Shown here one piece after another: positions 44,392 through 55,158 of a DNA stretch of 64,000 nucleotides. The notes below the pieces were generated by a model. The model saw only the letters and a program-made list of their open reading frames with translations. It did no database searches and was not told the origin of the DNA. The first letter of the stretch is position 1. Each line of letters begins with the position of its first letter. Origin of the DNA: Symbiodinium natans (taxonomy: Eukaryota > Sar > Dinophyceae > Suessiales > Symbiodiniaceae); NCBI GenBank assembly GCA_905221605.1, contig CAJNDS010002083.1, positions 368,287-432,286 of the forward strand, written 5' to 3'. The position numbers and the translations under genes were made by a program.

Positions 44392-44680
44392 GCAGGGGGC
44401 CAGGTGGGAAACTTTGGTTTGGGAAAAATCGATGGGGAGAGAGGGTTTCTGGGCCATCAGAGTTTGGGACTTTAAGGTTTTACAGGGTTTGGGATTTCGA
44501 GTTTCAGGGTTTGCAAATCCGCGGGAACCCGAGAAACTTCAAGCCCTAAGCTCTGAGAGGTTTACCTTAGAAACTCCTTGAAGTGAAATGCGTCAGCCTT
44601 CCGAAGTCGCACAGTGTCAGCCTTTGGGGGGCCTGCAAAGGCTCTGTCGAAGGTGCAGAGGCAGCTTGCAAAGCGGTGTT

Positions 44681-44828
44681 CTACTTGGAGGTTCATGGTA
44701 CTTATGAACCTAATTATAACTGTACTTATAACTGTACTTATAACCATAGTAGGGCACTGAAGGGGCTTATCGGTACAGTTGTAAGTGCAGTTATAATTGG
44801 TTAACGAGTATCATGAACCTCCAAGTAG
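44681..44828. mobile_element. MITE family C, 148 bp, long TIRs
   Basis: Starts CTACTTGGAGGTTCATG and ends with its perfect complement CATGAACCTCCAAGTAG; the arms continue as AATTATAACTG..CTTA.AACTG with few mismatches, so nearly the whole element folds on itself. The flanks GTGTT (left) and GTGTC (right) may be a short target duplication. No coding capacity. It lies downstream of the last recognised ArfGAP exon. Confidence 0.85.
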
Positions 44829-46828
44829 GTGTCTGAGTCGCCCTTCTCCCACCGCTTCCGCGTGCTGCTGCGCCGCCGAGGCTACCGGGGGTGTGGGGCT
44901 CACAGCTCGTGGGACGAAAATGGGCTTCCAGACCCGCTAGAGTATCTGCCTGACTATTGCTCACTGCAGAACGCACCTTCCTGCCGGAGCAAGCAATCAT
45001 CTAAGTTGAGCCCACTTTGCCAAAGACTTGGCCCAAACCGCCTTCCGTCCCAGGCGAAACCCGGTAAGTCCCGTAAGCCCTCCAAGCGCTACAAGCCACC
45101 CCGGATCACAAGTCTGCCCGTGAAGCCTGTACCCTGAACCGGAACCACCAATCCTAATCCCTGAGCCTGAAAGCCTAAGCTTCCCTAGGCCCGAAATTGC
45201 CCTAAGGCCTTTAGGGCAGTTTCATGGTCCCTTAGCATGGGCCCTTAAAAGGATACCCCTTATGTATTCCTTGTATACCCTTATCAAGGGGCCAAACCCT
45301 AACCCTAAACCCTAAACCCCAAACTACCCTAAGATACAGCCAAAGCCCCAAAGCAAGCAGAGACCTTGGACAGGCGCGGAGCCCTTCGGCCTGGCACCCT
45401 CTAAGCCGGGGCTCCGGCACGGCAGCCTTCGACTTCGGGCAGGTGTGAGGGTTTAGGGCTTAGGGTTTAGGGTTGAGGGAGTTTAGGGTTGAGGGAGTTT
45501 AGGGTTGAGGGTTTGGGGTTTAGGGTTTAGGGTTGGGGGAGTTTAGGGTGGTTTAGTTGAGGGTCTAGGGTGTTTTTCGGCTTTAGGGTGGCGGGTTTGG
45601 GGCTTCGGTGCCAGGATCTTAGTAGGGATTCAAGGTCCCGGTTTTGCATGCTCACTTCGTGGGGGTTCTCGGTTCAGCGTACAGGGGGTGTATAGTTTGA
45701 GCTCAGTATAGGGCTCGGGGGCTTAAAGGTTTGCAGGAATCAGGGGGTGGGATTCAGGCGTGCAGGTTCTGTTGGGGACTGGGTTAGGGCTTCGAACATG
45801 CAGAATAACGCTCGGCCCTAGGCGCACAGAGCTTCTGAGCTTTGGGAATTCATTGGGAACGGAGCCATCAGTTGGGCATGTAGCCATTTAAAGCTTCGGG
45901 TCTGGGATTTATGGCGTAGGGTGTAGGGTATCGCTCAGGCGTTGGGGTTTAGGACATGATTAGGGCTTCAACCTCGCCAGATCCTGCACCCGGGTCACCA
46001 GCCGAGCAATGGAACGTTGCCGGGGCCTGAGAAGAAGATAAGCCATTGGGCTTAGGATTTGTAGTGCTTTCCCCAGCAAAGCTACCCTCCACATCTAGGG
46101 TGAGCATGGGAGACTCGAACGGCAAGCTCTGAGTTGCGTAGCCGTAGCACATGACACCCCCAACACCAAGAAGGAAGCAGTCTCTGCATTGCATTTTAAA
46201 GAGGTGTGCAGTGTCAAAGTTTGTTTGGGGATCGCAGGCTTCAGACATCTCAGAATTCTTTCTTGGTGTCGAGACTTTCCTCAGGCACAGAGCAACCCTG
46301 CGCTTCGCCTCCGCACTCTGGCAGCTACTTTAGCATTTGGGCATTTTAGGGTTGAAGCCTGACCCACCCTAAGTCTTCAACCCTTAAGCCCGAACCCCGA
46401 ACCTCCACTACACACCTACACCGCCTACACCCTAAATATCCCTACGCCCACAACCATTCAACCTGGGGACCTGAACCCTAAACCCTTCGACCCCAGTCGC
46501 TCGGAAATACCCAGGCCAGGGAGATAGCCTGGTGCGCGTGAACGGCGTGGGTTCCGGGCCCGAGGGCGGCTCGGAGGCCCTAAAGCAGCTGCAGCGAGAG
46601 AGCCAGGCATGGGCTTGGGGTTCATGGTGTCGACGTCGGGTTTGGGCGTCTTGGGGGCTCAGGGTTTTTTTTTGACCTTTCAGCGATGGTCAGATCCCAA
46701 TTCAGGATTGAGGCTCTGATTCCTCTGATGTTCCCAAGCTGGCCACTGAGCCTAAACCCTGACGAGCCCCAAACCAAGACCAAAATGGGGCTGATAACCT
46801 GATAACCGAGAATCGCTGGCGCCTGCAG
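44829..46828 (+). other. Spacer with weak exon candidates
   Basis: A possible exon at about 45335-45441 (AG acceptor, GTGTGA donor; QRPWTGAEPFGLAPSKPGL) sits between a C-strand run (45293-45330) and G-strand repeats (45449-45545). Around 46150-46335 three frames on two strands are open and protein-like (for example ASDISEFFLGVETFLRHR after CGCAG|G on +), so no call is made. The rest is TTTAGGG- and CCCTAAA-derived. Confidence 0.35.
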
Positions 46829-47205
46829 GTTTTGCTGGAGGTTGAGCGTTTTCGGCCTCCAGAATTTCTCAGTGCTTGAGCTGCAGAATGCTGTTGGGGG
46901 TTGTTCCACATTCAACAGTAGGCTTCTTTCGGGAGTCCAGTTGTCAGGCATGGTGCACACGCCACCATAAGAGTACCGTAAGTTGAAGCACTCGCAGTTC
47001 AGCACGTATGGGCTTTGTAAGTTGCTTGAGCACCTGTGCACTTTATTTTCAGGACAAAGTCAACCAGCCTGACAAAGCCGCACCAACCTCAATTTTTAGG
47101 ACTTTCCTTCGGGATGGCTGTTGGAATTCCTGTGTCAGCTTCACAGTGTGGCAAGATAAAGTTCTCGAAGCAAATCACCACACGCGTAGTCTAATGAGAT
47201 CCTGA
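46829..47205 (+). CDS. Hypothetical gene, last two exons
   Basis: Exon 46829-46873 follows CTGCAG|G and ends at a GC donor, encoding VLLEVERFRPPEFLS. The terminal exon 47053-47205 follows TTATTTTCAG|G and encodes DKVNQPDKAAPTSIFRTF, LRDGCWNSCVSFTVWQDK and VLEANHHTRSLMRS before TGA; phases match (0/0). No family recognised. A minus-strand frame across 46622-47041 is treated as a shadow. Confidence 0.42.
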
Positions 47206-47330
47206 GATGCCCCAACCAAGCACTGCTCCGACACTCGAGCTCTACAGTAAGTCAGGTAAATTTCGAAACAGGGCCTCACTGCCAGAAGCTGATCACTAGC
47301 TGCTTTCCATTTGTTGCAGCCAGCAGCTAG

Positions 47331-47600
47331 CAGTCAGCATGGTTCTTGCTACTCCCAACTTACATTGCCAAGCTGAATCATGGTGCAGCTCGACCGTTGA
47401 GCAAAAGCCTCTTCGAGGAAGCCTTTTTCCCCACTCTTCCAAGGCTACGCCTGGCTTGTTCCGGCGAGCTACCTGCTCTTCAACCCGGCAAAGCTCAGCT
47501 GCTTTTGCTGCAAAGTGGGCTGGGACTGCATCTTGACCGTGCTGCTTTTGATGTTGTTCGGCTCTTGCAGGGTTGTGGAGGGGCTTCAGAGTCAAGCTAG
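47331..47600 (+). CDS. Hypothetical exon, Leu-rich
   Basis: An open frame following TTGTTGCAG and an in-frame TAG, encoding SAWFLLLPTYIAKLNHG, SLFEEAFFPTLPRLRLA, LLLLQSGLGLHLDRAAFDV and ending ASESS* . Codon pattern looks natural and no intron signal interrupts it. It may be an organelle-repeat or PPR-type helix region but lacks a clear 35-residue period. Confidence 0.33.
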   Translation, partial: QSAWFLLLPTYIAKLNHGAARPLSKSLFEEAFFPTLPRLRLACSGELPALQPGKAQLLLLQSGLGLHLDRAAFDVVRLLQGCGGASESS

Positions 47601-47784
47601 TAAAAGAATCGGTCTGAGGATAGGCTCTGTGTTGTTGACATTGATCTTTGCTGTATCTGGTGGGGACAAGTTTGGGCCTTTGGATCACTAAGGTACGTCA
47701 TCTAGCTTGCTTGAGAAGCACCGCGGACGCGAGAAGGAGCTCTTCTTGCAGATCTGCCGGGCCCCCAAAACCTCTTCAAACCTA

Positions 47785-47853
47785 AACCGAACCCTAAACC
47801 CTAAACCCTGAACCCTAAACCTTAAACCCTAAACCCTAAACCTTGGATCCCAA
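47785..47853 (-). repeat. Interstitial CCCTAAA tract
   Basis: About eight CCCTAAA-type units upstream of the exon at 47966; the G-strand partner is at 48633-48680, beyond the exons. Confidence 0.93.
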
Positions 47854-47965
47854 ATGGCTGCCTCTGAGCCTCCTCAGATATTATGAGGTTCAGTCGATTC
47901 AGTTCATATTTTGCTAAAGTTAGGGTTCGCTGTAGCGTTCAAGGTGTGTTATGTTTGTGGCCCAG

Positions 47966-48303
47966 GTTCCAAGTATGCTTCACAGCCAGAAGACTGGGAG
48001 GCTCGCTGCCACAGCTTGCTCAGTGCTTTGTCGGAGACCACGGGAAAGTGAGTTGCTTTAGGATTTAGGGAAGTTCAGGGTTCAGGGGGTTAATCTTGCG
48101 GCGCCTGTGCTCGGATGTTTCAAAGCGTTTGCCCTGAAACAGTACCCGTGAGGATGTGCTGCAACTTCTGGCCATGGCGCCTGGCGCTGCAGCTCATGTC
48201 AGCCAGAACAGGAGGGCAAAGCGTGTTTTTTCGGCAAGGACCTTCGTGTGCGGAAAGGGGCCTGTTTGGGGATGGTGTACTTTCACATTCTGAGCCAGTG
48301 TGA
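47966..48303 (+). CDS. Hypothetical two-exon gene segment
   Basis: Exon 47966-48047 follows GCCCAG|G and ends at a strong GTGAGT donor; it encodes SKYASQPEDWEARCHSLLS, ALSETTGK. A second exon probably starts at 48153 (GTGAG|G). The phase of exon 1 predicts the frame reading MCCNFWPWRLALQLMS, SARTGGQSVFF (stop at 48301), but another frame (DVLQLLAMAPGAAAHVS) is equally open, so the join is unsettled. No family recognised. Confidence 0.38.
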
Positions 48304-48387
48304 AGCAGAATCGCTAAGCGTGTCTGGCGGTGTAAGAGCTTCCTTTTGGCGGGCCGACTTGAGGGGGCCCTGGGAGTTTAATATAGG

Positions 48388-48463
48388 GGTCGGAATAGTT
48401 ACTAACAATGTTCCCTGATGGTCCCTTTGTAGTTATACCATAATACCCCCCCCCCCCCCCCAA
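48388..48463. repeat. Dispersed repeat family B, copy 2
   Basis: GGGGTCGGAATAGTTACTAA, then CAATGTTCCCTGATGGTCCC, ending in a C run of about 16 followed by an A run. Closest to copy 1 at 15264. Confidence 0.8.
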
Positions 48464-48632
48464 AAAAAAAAAAAAAACCTTATTAGGGGCCTATATTACT
48501 ATAATAACCCCAAAGAAGAACCCTACTAGCGGCCAATATTAGGTTTGAGAGGCTTACCTTGGCAGCCAAGGCAGCGACCGGAATGCTGCGATGATCTCAA
48601 AGGCTGGGACACTTCTCTTCCTCCGGGGGTTT

Positions 48633-48681
48633 CGGGGATAGGGTTTAGGGTTTAGGGTTTAGGGTTTAGGGTTTAGGGCTC
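48633..48681 (+). repeat. Interstitial TTTAGGG tract
   Basis: About six perfect TTTAGGG units. Confidence 0.95.
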
Positions 48682-49225
48682 AGCTACCTGAAGACGTGTA
48701 GCTGCTCAAGAGACTGAAATGTGTTCATCAGAAGTTCTCACTTCCAGGAAAAGCAAACGTCCCGCCTGGAATGCGTAGGCCCGGGCCAAACTATCGCAGT
48801 GTCAGCAGGGCGAGGACCGCAACAGTGGAGATGCTTGAGCCTGAAACTCTAATCCTTCCAGGTGTGGCATAGACTCGACTACACCCCCACCCTACCCCTC
48901 AAACTGAGGCCCAAAGAAGGCTGGATCGGGGTTATTTGCGGTTATTTTGGCCATCTTCGGGGGCTTACGTTTGAGGGCACCTTTTTGAGATCCGAATTAT
49001 AAGGGGATCCTACTATTTGGGGGTCTATTTAGGGGTCCCCTATTTTCGTAAACCTCTAAATGTCCCACTTCCTCGAAAATCCGATCACCCCCTCTCACCT
49101 TCCTCCAGCCACCCAATTTCTTAGTGTCTTTCTTTGGGCCCGGCCACGGGCCCTGTCTTTATCCGAAAGCTTTCCTGGTCCCGAAATCTACATCCCTCAC
49201 GAGACCCTGGACCCCTACTAGTCTA
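48682..49225. other. Spacer
   Basis: No exon supported. The part around 48960-49060 is made of GGGGTCC/TATTTAGGGG words similar to those at 42420-42490 and 60300-60360. Confidence 0.5.
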
Positions 49226-49340
49226 CTAATTGCTTAAGAACCCCCCCCCCAAAAAAACAACAACACAATAAATTGTTCTTCCATATAAGGGTAAGACAGG
49301 GATTATTATCTTTCATTTTGTTGGGTTCTTAAGCAATTAG
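49226..49340. mobile_element. MITE family D, 18-bp perfect TIRs
   Basis: CTAATTGCTTAAGAACCC at 49226-49243 is perfectly complementary to 49323-49340. The interior contains C and A runs. GTC occurs outside both ends close to the termini (49221-49223, 49343-49345), a possible 3-bp target duplication. Confidence 0.78.
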
Positions 49341-49345
49341 AAGTC

Positions 49346-49450
49346 ATGCCCAAAGTTGACCACTGCGTCAAGGAGTTGCAGCTGCTCGAAGCCCTTTGTC
49401 GCCACCTCGCACAGGTGGCTTCCCACTGTGTATCCCAGCCCTGTCCCTGA
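49346..49450 (+). CDS. Small open frame (34 aa), possible first exon
   Basis: ATG to TGA: MPKVDHCVKELQLLEALCRH then LAQVASHCVSQPCP. Helical, with Cys spaced along the helix. CGCACAG|GTGGCT inside it could be a donor, making this a first exon; it starts six bases after a MITE end. Confidence 0.27.
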   Translation: MPKVDHCVKELQLLEALCRHLAQVASHCVSQPCP

Positions 49451-49559
49451 CTAAAGGGTTTAGGGTTTAGGGGCAACTTCAGGGGGTCGGGGGTGGGGCG
49501 GCGGGAGGTGTTCAGGGTTCAGGCTGGGTTTACTAAACCCGGACCACACACGCAAACCC

Positions 49560-49618
49560 CAAGCCCTAAGCCCTAAACCCTAAACCCCAAACCCCAAACC
49601 CTAAGCCCTAAACCCTGC
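49560..49618 (-). repeat. Interstitial CCCTAAA/CCCCAAA tract
   Basis: About eight units mixing CCCTAAG, CCCTAAA and CCCCAAA. Confidence 0.92.
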
Positions 49619-50201
49619 AGACCCAATGACCCTAAAACAGAACAAGCCCGAAGGCCCCGAAACCTGCCGCGGAAGCCATTTTTCTGCTTTATGAAGCCGC
49701 AGGGGCCAAGCATGGTGGCCGAAGGCAGCAGCGAAGACGGTCCGCTACCAAGGGCCTTTTTCGGGGGGTTCAGGGTCTTCTCAGGACTCGAGCTATTTGT
49801 GTTTGAAGATTCTTGAGTGTATCTGACGTGGCGGTCATGAGACTGCTTCTCCCTTGAAGTGCCATCTTGACAACTTAGAGACTTGGAGCTTCATCTTCCC
49901 CCCCTTTTGCTCCCCCTTGTCTCCCTAAGAACCCACAGCTCTCTCCACTCTTGTCCAGTGCCTCTTTGTGGGCGAGGAGTGGCTTGGACCCCCTATGCTT
50001 GGCCGCAGCTCGCGGCGCGGCAGCACTTTTTGCTTTTTCAGCATTCCGAGTGTTTGCAGCTTGTGTCTGGAGATGAGTAGTTCTTAACTTAGGAGTTGCA
50101 TCTGCGTATCCCAATAAGCAGCACTGCCGAAGATTGCGAGGGATGGAGGGCACAGGGCAGTGCAGAACTGAGACTTCAGGCTTAGTATCGAATTCTCGCA
50201 G

Positions 50202-50656
50202 CATCGGGTTTTGGGACATTGGTATGCAGGACGAAGCCCCCAGCACCATGTACCAACAGGTAATAACAGGCAGGAATGGATCTCCATTCTGGATGTTGAT
50301 GCCATGCAGGTTCTGCAGCTGGACTACAGCGGTGGCACGCTGGGCCTTCTGCACGACCGGGCGGCCCTGCAAAGTGGTATGGTGATTGCAGCCCGCCTGA
50401 GCTTAGCACATGGCTGTACACGGTGCTTGTGAGGAGGTCTGTTAAATCAGAGCTGCCGGGTATCGTGAGTCTCTGCAGCCTGCCTCCTAGGGCAAGGGGC
50501 GACGAACTCTCCAAAATCTTGTGAGGATCATGGCCGGCTGTCCCACTCTCTACCCAGGTCCGAGATGTTGTGGAGGGCTCGGCTGCTGAAGCAGCAGGCG
50601 TTCTCCCAGACGACCTTGTCGAACGTATCGGCAGCGACGAACTCAGCTGTTGCTGA
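50202..50656 (+). CDS. PDZ-domain protein, exons
   Basis: Four exon-like segments: 50202-50259 (CGCAG acceptor, GTAATA donor; IGFWDIGMQDEAPSTMYQQ); from 50310 (CAG|G; VLQLDYSGGTLGLLHDRAAL); 50392-50464 (GCAG acceptor, GTGAGT donor; PPELSTWLYTVLVRRSVKSE, ending LPGI); 50558-50656 (CCAG|G; VRDVVEGSAAEAAGVLPDD then LVERIGSDEL, TGA). The last two join in phase 0 and give the PDZ core: beta strand, carboxylate-loop position, 'V.VVEGSAAEAAG' and 'DDLVERIG'. PDZ domains bind C-terminal peptides or lie next to proteases; which applies cannot be told from this fragment. The usual GLGI-type loop is PGI here. The join between the second and third segments was not fully resolved. Confidence 0.6.
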
Positions 50657-50766
50657 CCCAGAGGTTGCGATCTCTAGCTGCTTGCACCCGGATGCGAGTT
50701 CAGAGCTGTGAGATCTGTGCTGCCCAGTTCTGGCGAACGCGGTTGGCAGCACTCGAGGAACTGACA

Positions 50767-51520
50767 TACCCTGCCAACTCTAAACCCTATAAGCCTTGAC
50801 TCAGAATGTTATTTCCTGCAAACTCTAAACTTTAAAAAACTTTGAAGCCTCCTAAACCCTAACCTCGAAGCCTCCTAAACCCTAACCTCCAACTTCATCC
50901 CCGATTGCCCAATCCTACACTCCGGTGAGCGACGTCTGCCAGGTGAGGATGCCGTTGACGTGGCGCTAAAGAAGAAGGAGGCAGGCAGTTTTAGGGCTTG
51001 TAGGCTTGTAGGCCTTGCAGGGCTTGTAGGGCTGGTAGGGCTGGTGTAGGGCTTGTACTGGTAGGTGGCTTCAGGTTTATAGCCTCTCGGTAGTTGAAGT
51101 TGAGGGCTCAAAGGCTGGAACCCAACTTTCAGAGACTTGCCGTCGATGTGTTGTGGGGCTTCGGGGCTGAAGGTCTCTGCATGAGTTGCGGAGGTGTCTC
51201 CGGGAGCGGACGGGGCAGTGAGCCTGGCCATCCGACGGCGCCCGACAGAGGAGAAAGGTGTGGTCTGCATCGCATGGCTCCACGGCCTTCCTGTTTCTGG
51301 GGGGTTCAGGGCCGCGAGTACTTAGAGCGTAAAGGTCCAGGTCAGAATCTGTCTCTCCCTTCTCGCCGTTGCCACGGCTGGGCAAGCTCGTTGCAATGTG
51401 AAGCCTCGAACACTTGATCTCAGAGTTTCGCTCTGTCATAGTTGGGTAACCTGTTACATTATTAAGGGTGCCTAAACCCGGTAAGGAATAGGAATTTACA
51501 TTTTTCAGGCTCTCCCAACC
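50767..51520. other. Spacer
   Basis: No exon supported. Contains CCTCCTAAACCCTAA repeats (50850-50890) and GGGCTTGTAGGG repeats (50990-51060). Open frames on both strands around 51080-51440 are not convincing. Confidence 0.45.
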
Positions 51521-51700
51521 ATGGACAAATTCAGAGTCCAGTATATACTGCGGAGACTGTTGCAGGACCCGTGGTTGGCAGGCGACTGTTGCGCTTCATT
51601 GTGGGAACCTTGTCCAAGGGTGCCAACACCCTCGGGGTTCAGGGGTTTAGGCTTTACACGGTTCAGTGTGGCTAAGATCACACAGATGACCCGGTCTTTG

Positions 51701-51736
<36 letters not shown>

Positions 51737-51826
51737 CTTTGCAGCCTTCATTGCTGGGCAAGGTATGAATGCCTCAAGGCAGCCGCAAGACAACGTCAAC
51801 AGCGCATTAGCAGCAACAAAACTTAG
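51521..51826 (+). CDS. Hypothetical small protein, possible first exon
   Basis: The ATG follows TTTTTCAG|G by 13 bases, a layout that would suit a trans-splicing or intron acceptor. Encodes MDKFRVQYILRRLLQDPWLA, GDCCASLWEPC; the later part crosses a (CT)n run and is less convincing, ending with CLKAAARQRQQRISS. No family recognised. Confidence 0.33.
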
Positions 51827-52271
51827 GGCATAGAAACAGCAGTAGCCTCAACGCCAGGACAGTTGGGCTTTCTAATAAAGAGCTCAGGGCACGCAGAAGG
51901 GCCCGTGATTTAGGTCGCTTCCCCACCCCCCCCCGCCCCGCCCCAAGCAAAAAATGTAGACGTTTGCATGCGTGCGCTTGCGCGTGTAGAATGTTATGGA
52001 GATGTCGACCCAGGGCAAAACCTGGTCCCTCATACCAACCCCCCCCCCCCCCAATTCTACCCCAAATCTCTGCACCCTGAAACCCGGTTCAACCATTAAG
52101 CCCCCAATCCGATAGACCCAACACCGAACCCCCTAAACCGTCAAACTGTAGGAAACATCCACGAATGTTTCCATCCTCCCCAGGTCCGGGCCGGCCGATC
52201 CTCTACTTGCTGAACTTGCTCTACGCCGCAAGAAGCTGCATCAAGAGCTTGTGGGGTTTGTTCATGGGGCT

Positions 52272-52323
52272 TACCCTAAACCCTAAACCCTGAACCCTAA
52301 ACCCTAAACCCTAAACCCTAAAA
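52272..52323 (-). repeat. Interstitial CCCTAAA tract upstream of the ankyrin-family gene
   Basis: About seven CCCTAAA units ending about 110 bases before the start codon at 52433. Confidence 0.95.
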
Positions 52324-52432
52324 AGTGGGCAAATGCTGGCATCTGAGCATGAAGCTGCCGCGAGCGTTTCGGCCGTGCCTTTTTTTGTTGTGGTAGGAAT
52401 CCCCAGCGCCGATTTCGAAAAAGACATCGGTC

Positions 52433-54604
52433 ATGTGGTGCTGCAAGTCTTCTTGTGAGGACACTGCCTTGGCTGCATACGCAAGATCCTTGCAAAACAA
52501 AGAGGATGACCAAACAAGTGCGATGCTCTTACCCATGTACACAGTGCCAGTGAAGGATCTTCTGCTGATGGGAGAGATTGAACCGCATGAAGAGCTAAAG
52601 GCAAAAGGCATTCTTGTCGTGTTTGACAAGAGCATGGGAAATGCAGCGTTCATTTCACACCAGTGGGTTGGCAATAACCATCCAGATCCGGAGTTCAAGC
52701 AGATGCAGGTCCTGCAAGCCGCTCTCAGGCATATCATGTCCGACTTGAAGCACATACCCCTGGATGTCGTCACGGAGATGGTCCTGCCAGGATCTAAAGA
52801 CCTACCTACATCCAAGCTGGTGGAGAAGGAGCTGTTCATCTGGTACGACTACTTCTCTTGCCCTCAGATGGAGAGCGCCAATAAGGGCTCCAGAAGTGAC
52901 TTGTCCAAAGCTATCGAAAGCATCCCCGCCTACGTCGCCTCATGCGCTTTCTTCTTCGTGCTCTGCCCGGTCATCGAGAACGAGAACTTGCAGAAAATCT
53001 TTTCGCCTCGCAGCTGGGCCAGGAGGGGGTGGTGCCGTCTGGAGAGGGCCTGCTGCGAGTTGGGCCAGAATCAATCCTGGATCGTGGTGAAGGCCCCCAC
53101 AAGCTTAGAGCTGCTTGGGAAGAATTTGGCATTTTTGAAGCATTGAGCTAATCTGAGCCGCTTGAACGATCTAGAGCCTCAGTTTCAGATTAGAGTCGAG
53201 AACTTCGCCTGGAACGTCCAACAAACATATGCCTCTTTCCGAAGCACCCGAAGCCCCCCGCGCCACAAAGGCTGATCTCATGTCCTTCAGCATCCATGGG
53301 CAGTGGGCCTCCTGGGCAAGGAGACTTCTCAGTCCCAATGGACCGAGCGAAGATGGCACCGGTGTTGATGGCCACGCTGAAACGCAAGATTCTGCAGCTT
53401 TTGCAAGCTCAGGATTTCGTGAGCTACCGCGTGGTGCTGAACCAGCAGAGTGTGTACCTGAAAGGGCTCGAAGAAGTCGGAATTGAAGGCAGCTATAAGC
53501 CAGTCCCTGGCTTCGAGGAAAGCTTTGAGAGGGAGTCCATGGACTCTTGCTGCCTCCTTGTGGAAGAGTTCCTGTACCAAAACGGATTCCGGAGGATTGG
53601 CGAGCGGGATGCGGGAGGATGGATGCCCTTGCACTACGCTGCCCTGAGCGGAGATTTGCCGTTAATTCAGGGCTTGATCGCAAGAGGTGCCAACCCCAAC
53701 TGCAAAACGACCAAAGATCAGCCTTTGGTAGGTCTTCCGCCTTTGACCTCCGCCCTCGCCATTTGTGTCATGTTCCGGCACCACGGCGCAACAGAGTTCT
53801 TGATCTCTGCCAGGGCCTCTCTCACTGGCGGTGTGAGCCTCTGCACGCCATTGATCGCGGCCGCAGTCGCAGACAGCGCCGAGGGTGTGCGCTTGCTGTG
53901 CGAAGCCCGATGCGACCCTCACCGGCGAAACCTTGCCGGCGCAGGGGCCTTCGGCACTGCCTGCACCCATGGCACGGTTCACGCAGTCGCTCGACTATTC
54001 CCGTAGCTTCTAGATACCCTTCAACGCCTCAGCCATTTTTTACATATTGATGAAGCTTGCTCGCCAAGATAGGTAAAGAGAGTCTTTCCGGTGGGATTTT
54101 GTTGCTGCTCAAGTTTCTGAGGTTGAGGAGCTGCTTCAGCAGACCGGAGGACATCGCCTGGACGTGACACTCGCCCTGCACGAGACCATGATGAACCATG
54201 GGGGGACTGCCACACTTGTTCAGCGATTGCTGGATTTGCGAGCTGACATGAATGATCAAAGTTTTACCTGGTGGAAGCCTTTCGTTGGGTTGGGACTGCT
54301 CTCCATGCAAAAGGTCGTGCAGCACAAGTTCGGGAAGAAGACCTTGTGCAGCAAGCTGATGTATCATGGTGGGCATGGTGGGACCCCGCTCATGCTGGCG
54401 ATGCTGACCTCGCAGTACGAGGCTGCTGCTTGTCTCATTGCAGCAGGGGCCCGTCTGGACTTGCGTAACTCGAGAGGTTGGACAGCGAAGGACTTCGCAG
54501 AAGGACCCGTGCCAGACTTTCTACTGGAAGCCTTCGAAGGCAGCCGAGAAGGCTGTTGCAGAGTCACGTCTGCCGCTCTCAGAAACTCCTGCCTGCAGGC
54601 CTAG
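52433..54604 (+). CDS. Dinoflagellate ISHQW-ankyrin family protein
   Basis: Exon 1 starts with ATG at 52433 (MWCCKSSCEDTALAAYARSL) and carries the family head: FISHQWVGNNHPDPEF, LFIWYDYFSCPQ, SIPAYVASCAFFFVLCP and RRGWCRLERACCELG. A second frame (about 53290-54003) carries GQGDFSVPMDRAKMAPVL, EFLYQNGFRRIGERDAGGW and ankyrin repeats (PLHYAALSGDLPLIQGLIAR, GANPN; LIAAAVADSAEGVRLLCEA). A third (about 54110-54604) carries EVEELLQQTGGHRLDVTLAL, LVQRLLDLRADMN, TPLMLAMLTSQYEAAACLIA and the conserved tail EGCCRV. Frame changes near 53140-53300 and 53990-54110 fit two short introns. The head domain is of unknown function; ankyrin repeats bind proteins. CCCCAG at 52400-52405 could be the trans-splice acceptor. 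Confidence 0.85.
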
Positions 54605-54804
54605 CGAGGCTATCGAGGATTTCGTGGACCACCAAAAAACAATCCCTCGTTGAATGTTCAAAGACATGCAACCTTGGGTGCAAGCTTCGTTCCGGAGGTC
54701 AGCTTGCCTTTCCGCCCATCTCTTTTCAAGCCGAAAATTTTGTCGCGTTTCAACATGCAAGCTTCATACCAAAGGTTGGCTTGCAACCGGAATCTTCTCC
54801 AGCA

Positions 54805-54893
54805 CCCTATTGGAAGCCTTTCAAGGAAGCGGAAGAGGCTGTTGCAGGGTCGCATCTGCTCCCGAAGCTCCAGCTGAGGCAAGCAGATGTTGA
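54805..54893 (+). pseudogene. Duplicated tail of the ankyrin-family gene
   Basis: LLEAFQGSGRGCCRVASAP followed by a stop repeats the end of the gene at 54520-54604 (LLEAFEGSREGCCRVTSAA). The intervening sequence and flanks repeat GCAAGCTTCGT and GCAAGCTTCAT words, so the last exon region was duplicated in tandem. Only the tail is present. Confidence 0.65.
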
Positions 54894-55158
54894 GTTTTGA
54901 TCGTCGTGCAAGCTTCGTACAATGCGGGCTTAGTCGCGGCAGCGTTTCCAGCCCGTCCAGCGCGTTTCAACATGCTACGTAGTATTACACCAAAGGTGCC
55001 ATAACCTTCTCCAGCATTGCACTCTTGAAGGGGCGCAGTGCGACTTGGCGACAGGTGTGACAACGGAGAGCCGCCTGTGAAACATCAGGTGTTCTGAGAA
55101 GGGTTTTGGGTCAGCTCGTCATTTGTCATATTTGGTTTCTGGGAACAAACATCTTCAG

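Noticed and set aside
45949..46248. Minus-strand frame (SEACDPQTNFDTAHLFKMQC)
   Set aside because: Looks protein-like, but two + frames over the same bases also do; no splice evidence favours it.
52318..52839. Minus-strand frame of 173 codons
   Set aside because: Lies antisense to the recognised ISHQW/WYDYFSCPQ exon.
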